DNA of 16,228 nucleotides, taken from DATMXS01 sp050260275 (GTDB lineage Bacteria; Acidobacteriota; Terriglobia; Bryobacterales; Bryobacteraceae). The stretch spans positions 1 to 16,228 of the forward strand of contig JBLNBX010000020.1 of assembly GCA_050260275.1 (NCBI GenBank), in the 5' to 3' direction. This document shows, in pieces, positions 14,410-16,228 of this stretch. Every line of letters begins with the position of its first letter. The first letter of the stretch is position 1. The notes under the pieces are model-generated. The model was not told the DNA's origin and did no database searches. It worked only from the letters and a program-made list of their open reading frames with translations. A program made the translations under genes and the position numbers.

Positions 14410-14730
14410 TCAATCGCCGCGGGGTGGCTTAGCCCCGTCGCCGTTCATCATTCGCAGGCGCTGCACCTGCCGCATCTCGTCGATGATGCGCTCGAATACG
14501 CGCTTGATTCCCTCCGGCGAGAGCGGTCCGGTGTTGTGCCCAACGACGTTCTGGAACACCTCCTCTTCGCGCTTCGGCTCGTAGATCGCCAGCTTCAACT
14601 GCTGTTTGATCCGGCCGATCTCTTCCACCACGCGCGTGCGCGCGTTCAGCAACTCGAGTATCTGCAGATCGAGGTCATCGATCCGGCGGCGGCAGTTCTC
14701 GAGGGCGCTAAGGAGCTCGCTTTCTTCCAT
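14410..14730 (-). CDS. aroQ: Chorismate mutase, AroQ class, free-standing
   Basis: This 106-residue all-helical enzyme converts chorismate to prephenate, the branch to phenylalanine and tyrosine. Aligned by eye to the E. coli mutase domain, the active-site residues are R14 and I17-D18 in CRRRIDDLD, R31 in NARTR, K42 in GRIKQQ, E51, and R54-E55 in YEPKREEEV, with glutamine near 88-90 (MRQVQR) closing the site. It has no signal peptide, so it is cytosolic, and no dehydratase, dehydrogenase or DAHP synthase is fused to it. Its ATG shares one base with the trpA stop (TGATG), so translation is probably coupled. DAHP synthase follows 18 bases later, so physical association with that enzyme, as reported for some actinobacterial pairs, is a possibility rather than something the sequence shows. 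The C-terminal MMNGDGAKPPRGD is a flexible tail. Confidence 0.93.
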   Translation of the reverse strand: MEESELLSALENCRRRIDDLDLQILELLNARTRVVEEIGRIKQQLKLAIYEPKREEEVFQNVVGHNTGPLSPEGIKRVFERIIDEMRQVQRLRMMNGDGAKPPRGD

Positions 14731-15509
14731 CAGCTCAAACCGCTCTTCAGTTCGCGCGCCAGGGCTTCCAGGCGCTCCTCAACGCCGGGACCGCCCTTTT
14801 CGATCTCCCGCACGAACGCGCTGCCCACCACGGCTGCGTCCGCCGCGGCAGCCACCGCTGCCACCTGCTCGCGCGTTGATATTCCGAAGCCAACCGCGAG
14901 CGGCATGTCCGTCACGCGCCGCATGGCCGCGATGAGTGGCCCAACCGTGTCCGGCAGCGACGCGCGCTCTCCCGTCACTCCCATTCGCGAAACCAGATAC
15001 GTGAACCCGGACGAGTGCTCTGCGATCAGCCGCAGCCTGCGCTCAGTGCTTGTGGGCGCGGCAAGAAAAATCGTGTCGAGCCCGGCGGCGCGCATCACCT
15101 TCACGTATCCGGCGGCTTCCTCTATGCTGAGATCCGTCAGCAGAATCCCGTCGACGCCGGCGTCCCCCGCGTCGCGCGCAAGCGCCTCGAACCCATAGCG
15201 CACCGCCGGGTTCATGTACGTGAAGAGGACAATGGGCAGCTCCGGGTGCTCGCGCCGCACGCACGCGGCGACGGAGAGTATCTTGCGCAGGCTCGCTCCC
15301 GCCGCGAGCGCTCGCTCCGAAGCGCGCATGATTACCGGACCGTCGGCGATGGGGTCGGAGAAGGGAACACCCAGCTCCAGGATGTCGACGCCGCCGCGCA
15401 CGAGCGCCGACACGAGCCGCGGAGTGGCTTCGAGCGAGGGATCGCCCGCGATGATGTAGCCCACCAGCGCCTTGCCGCCGTTCGCGAACCGCTTACCGAT
15501 CCTGGTCAT
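14730..15509 (-). CDS. trpA: Tryptophan synthase alpha subunit
   Basis: This 259-residue TIM-barrel enzyme cleaves indole-3-glycerol phosphate to indole and glyceraldehyde 3-phosphate, passing indole to TrpB. The catalytic pair is E45 in DILELGVPFSDP and D56 in IADGP, corresponding to Glu49 and Asp60 of the Salmonella enzyme. ALVGYIIAGDPS (14-25), the FTYMNP block, the LLTDLSIEEA block, SRMGVTGERA and the phosphate-binding AVGFGISTREQV block are all standard. The start is ATG at 15509, because MTRIGKRF matches the family N-terminus and GGAG stands four bases before it. The frame is open 11 codons further to 15542, but that part lies deep in trpB. The gene overlaps the trpB end by 17 bases and shares one base with the chorismate mutase start. 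Confidence 0.96.
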   Translation of the reverse strand: MTRIGKRFANGGKALVGYIIAGDPSLEATPRLVSALVRGGVDILELGVPFSDPIADGPVIMRASERALAAGASLRKILSVAACVRREHPELPIVLFTYMNPAVRYGFEALARDAGDAGVDGILLTDLSIEEAAGYVKVMRAAGLDTIFLAAPTSTERRLRLIAEHSSGFTYLVSRMGVTGERASLPDTVGPLIAAMRRVTDMPLAVGFGISTREQVAAVAAAADAAVVGSAFVREIEKGGPGVEERLEALARELKSGLS

Positions 15510-16228
15510 CGAGCTCCGGGAAGTTCTCACGATAGATGCCAATGTCTTTGTCCCCCCGTCCGGAGACGTTCACGACGAACACCTGCCCCTGGGCCGCGGG
15601 CGCACGCCTTACGGCTTCCGCAACCGCGTGCGCGGATTCGAGCGCGGGCAGAATGCCTTCGGTGCTCGCAAGCAGGCGCGCAGCGTCGAGCGCCTCCCAG
15701 TCGCGCACGTTGACGTACTCCGCGCGCCCGGCGTCGCGCAGCCACGCGTGCTCCGGCCCGACGAGCGCGTAGTCGAGGCCGGCAGAAACGGAGTGCGTCA
15801 GCGCCACCTGCCCGTTCTCGTCCTGAAGCAGGTAACTGTAGGCGCCCTGCAGGACGCCCGGCGAACCTCCTGCGAACCGCGCGGCATGTTGGCCGAGTTC
15901 CGGGCCCCTTCCGCCCGCCTCGACGCCCACGAGCGCCACGCTCCTGTCCTGGATGAACTCGTGAAAGATACCGATGGCGTTGCTGCCGCCGCCCACGCAG
16001 GCGAAGATGCAGTCCGGCAGGCGCCCTTCGGCTTCCATGATCTGTGCGCGCGTTTCGCGCCCGATAACGCTCTGGAAATCGCGAACCATGAGCGGATAGG
16101 GGTGCGTGCCGAGCGCGGAGCCGAGCAGGTAATACGTGCTGTTGACGTTCGTCACCCAGTCGCGCATCGCCTCGCTGATGGCGTCCTTGAGCGTCCGGCT
16201 CCCGGTGCGCACCGCCTCCACCTTCGCG
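15493..16228 (-). CDS. trpB: Tryptophan synthase beta subunit, C-terminal part, cut by right window edge
   Basis: The frame is open from the right edge to the stop at 15493, giving about 245 C-terminal residues of TrpB, the PLP enzyme that joins indole and serine to make tryptophan. The visible start reads AKVEAVRTGSRTLKDAISEA, which is internal to TrpB, so the true start and the PLP lysine lie outside the window. Present are NSTYYLLGSALGTHPYP, FACVGGGSNAIGIFHEF (PLP phosphate-binding), GLDYALVGPEHAWL, ASTEGILPALESAHA, which carries the family glutamate, and VNVSGRGDKDI near the C-terminus, whose serine contacts the PLP pyridine nitrogen. No frameshift or damage is seen. The end overlaps the trpA start by 17 bases, consistent with coupled synthesis of the two subunits of the complex. 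Confidence 0.96.
   Translation of the reverse strand, partial: AKVEAVRTGSRTLKDAISEAMRDWVTNVNSTYYLLGSALGTHPYPLMVRDFQSVIGRETRAQIMEAEGRLPDCIFACVGGGSNAIGIFHEFIQDRSVALVGVEAGGRGPELGQHAARFAGGSPGVLQGAYSYLLQDENGQVALTHSVSAGLDYALVGPEHAWLRDAGRAEYVNVRDWEALDAARLLASTEGILPALESAHAVAEAVRRAPAAQGQVFVVNVSGRGDKDIGIYRENFPELDDQDR

Noticed and set aside
14392..15198. Plus-strand open frame of 268 codons opposite aroQ and trpA
   Set aside because: It is antisense to two certain genes and is rich in Ser/Arg/Ala without structure.

Overview
The window is GC-rich bacterial chromosome with tightly packed genes. It most likely comes from an acidobacterium of the Solibacter/Bryobacter group. The best evidence is the large secreted protein at 4063-7545, which ends in the NAASF...GEIVTLFGTNLGP domain (TIGR03437 type) that is greatly expanded in those bacteria. 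A Tat-exported sugar isomerase-like protein, an RsbW/RsbV pair and a compact aromatic amino acid operon fit the same picture. This placement is inferred from sequence style, without a database search. I see no phage, insertion sequence, CRISPR array, tRNA or rRNA.

Left third (1-4037), signalling and accessory genes. A minus-strand gene cut by the left edge begins with an intact CheY-like receiver. Two more minus-strand genes follow: a polysaccharide deacetylase-like protein whose metal-binding residues look replaced, and upstream of it a LuxR/NarL-type regulator whose receiver has lost its phosphorylation residues. A divergent 304-base intergenic region with a structured element separates these from a plus-strand PilZ (c-di-GMP-binding type) protein and a Tat-exported TIM-barrel isomerase/epimerase.

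Middle (4063-9538). A minus-strand pair holds a PfkB-family sugar kinase (1-phosphofructokinase type) followed 16 bases later by a 1160-residue secreted M11/gametolysin-like zinc protease with BACON and TIGR03437 domains. Divergent from the kinase is a ten-helix EamA/DMT exporter that starts with TTG.

Right-middle (9644-12379), one plus-strand run: an RsbW-like anti-sigma kinase, an RsbV-like STAS antagonist whose 3' end contains a perfect 22-base all-GC palindrome, a membrane-anchored TPR protein, and a dGTPase-type HD hydrolase overlapping the TPR gene by four bases.

Right end (12422-16228), a minus-strand aromatic amino acid operon in transcription order: trpB (cut by the right edge), trpA, a free-standing AroQ chorismate mutase, type I-beta DAHP synthase, and prephenate dehydrogenase tyrA. 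The first four genes overlap or nearly touch. tyrA is set apart by 161 bases rich in short GC hairpins. Together they cover entry into the shikimate pathway, the branch to prephenate, the tyrosine step and the last tryptophan step.

I found no clear candidate for an undescribed multi-gene system. The most unusual items are the neighbouring pseudo-receiver regulator and apparent pseudo-deacetylase, and the palindrome that seems to have extended the STAS gene.
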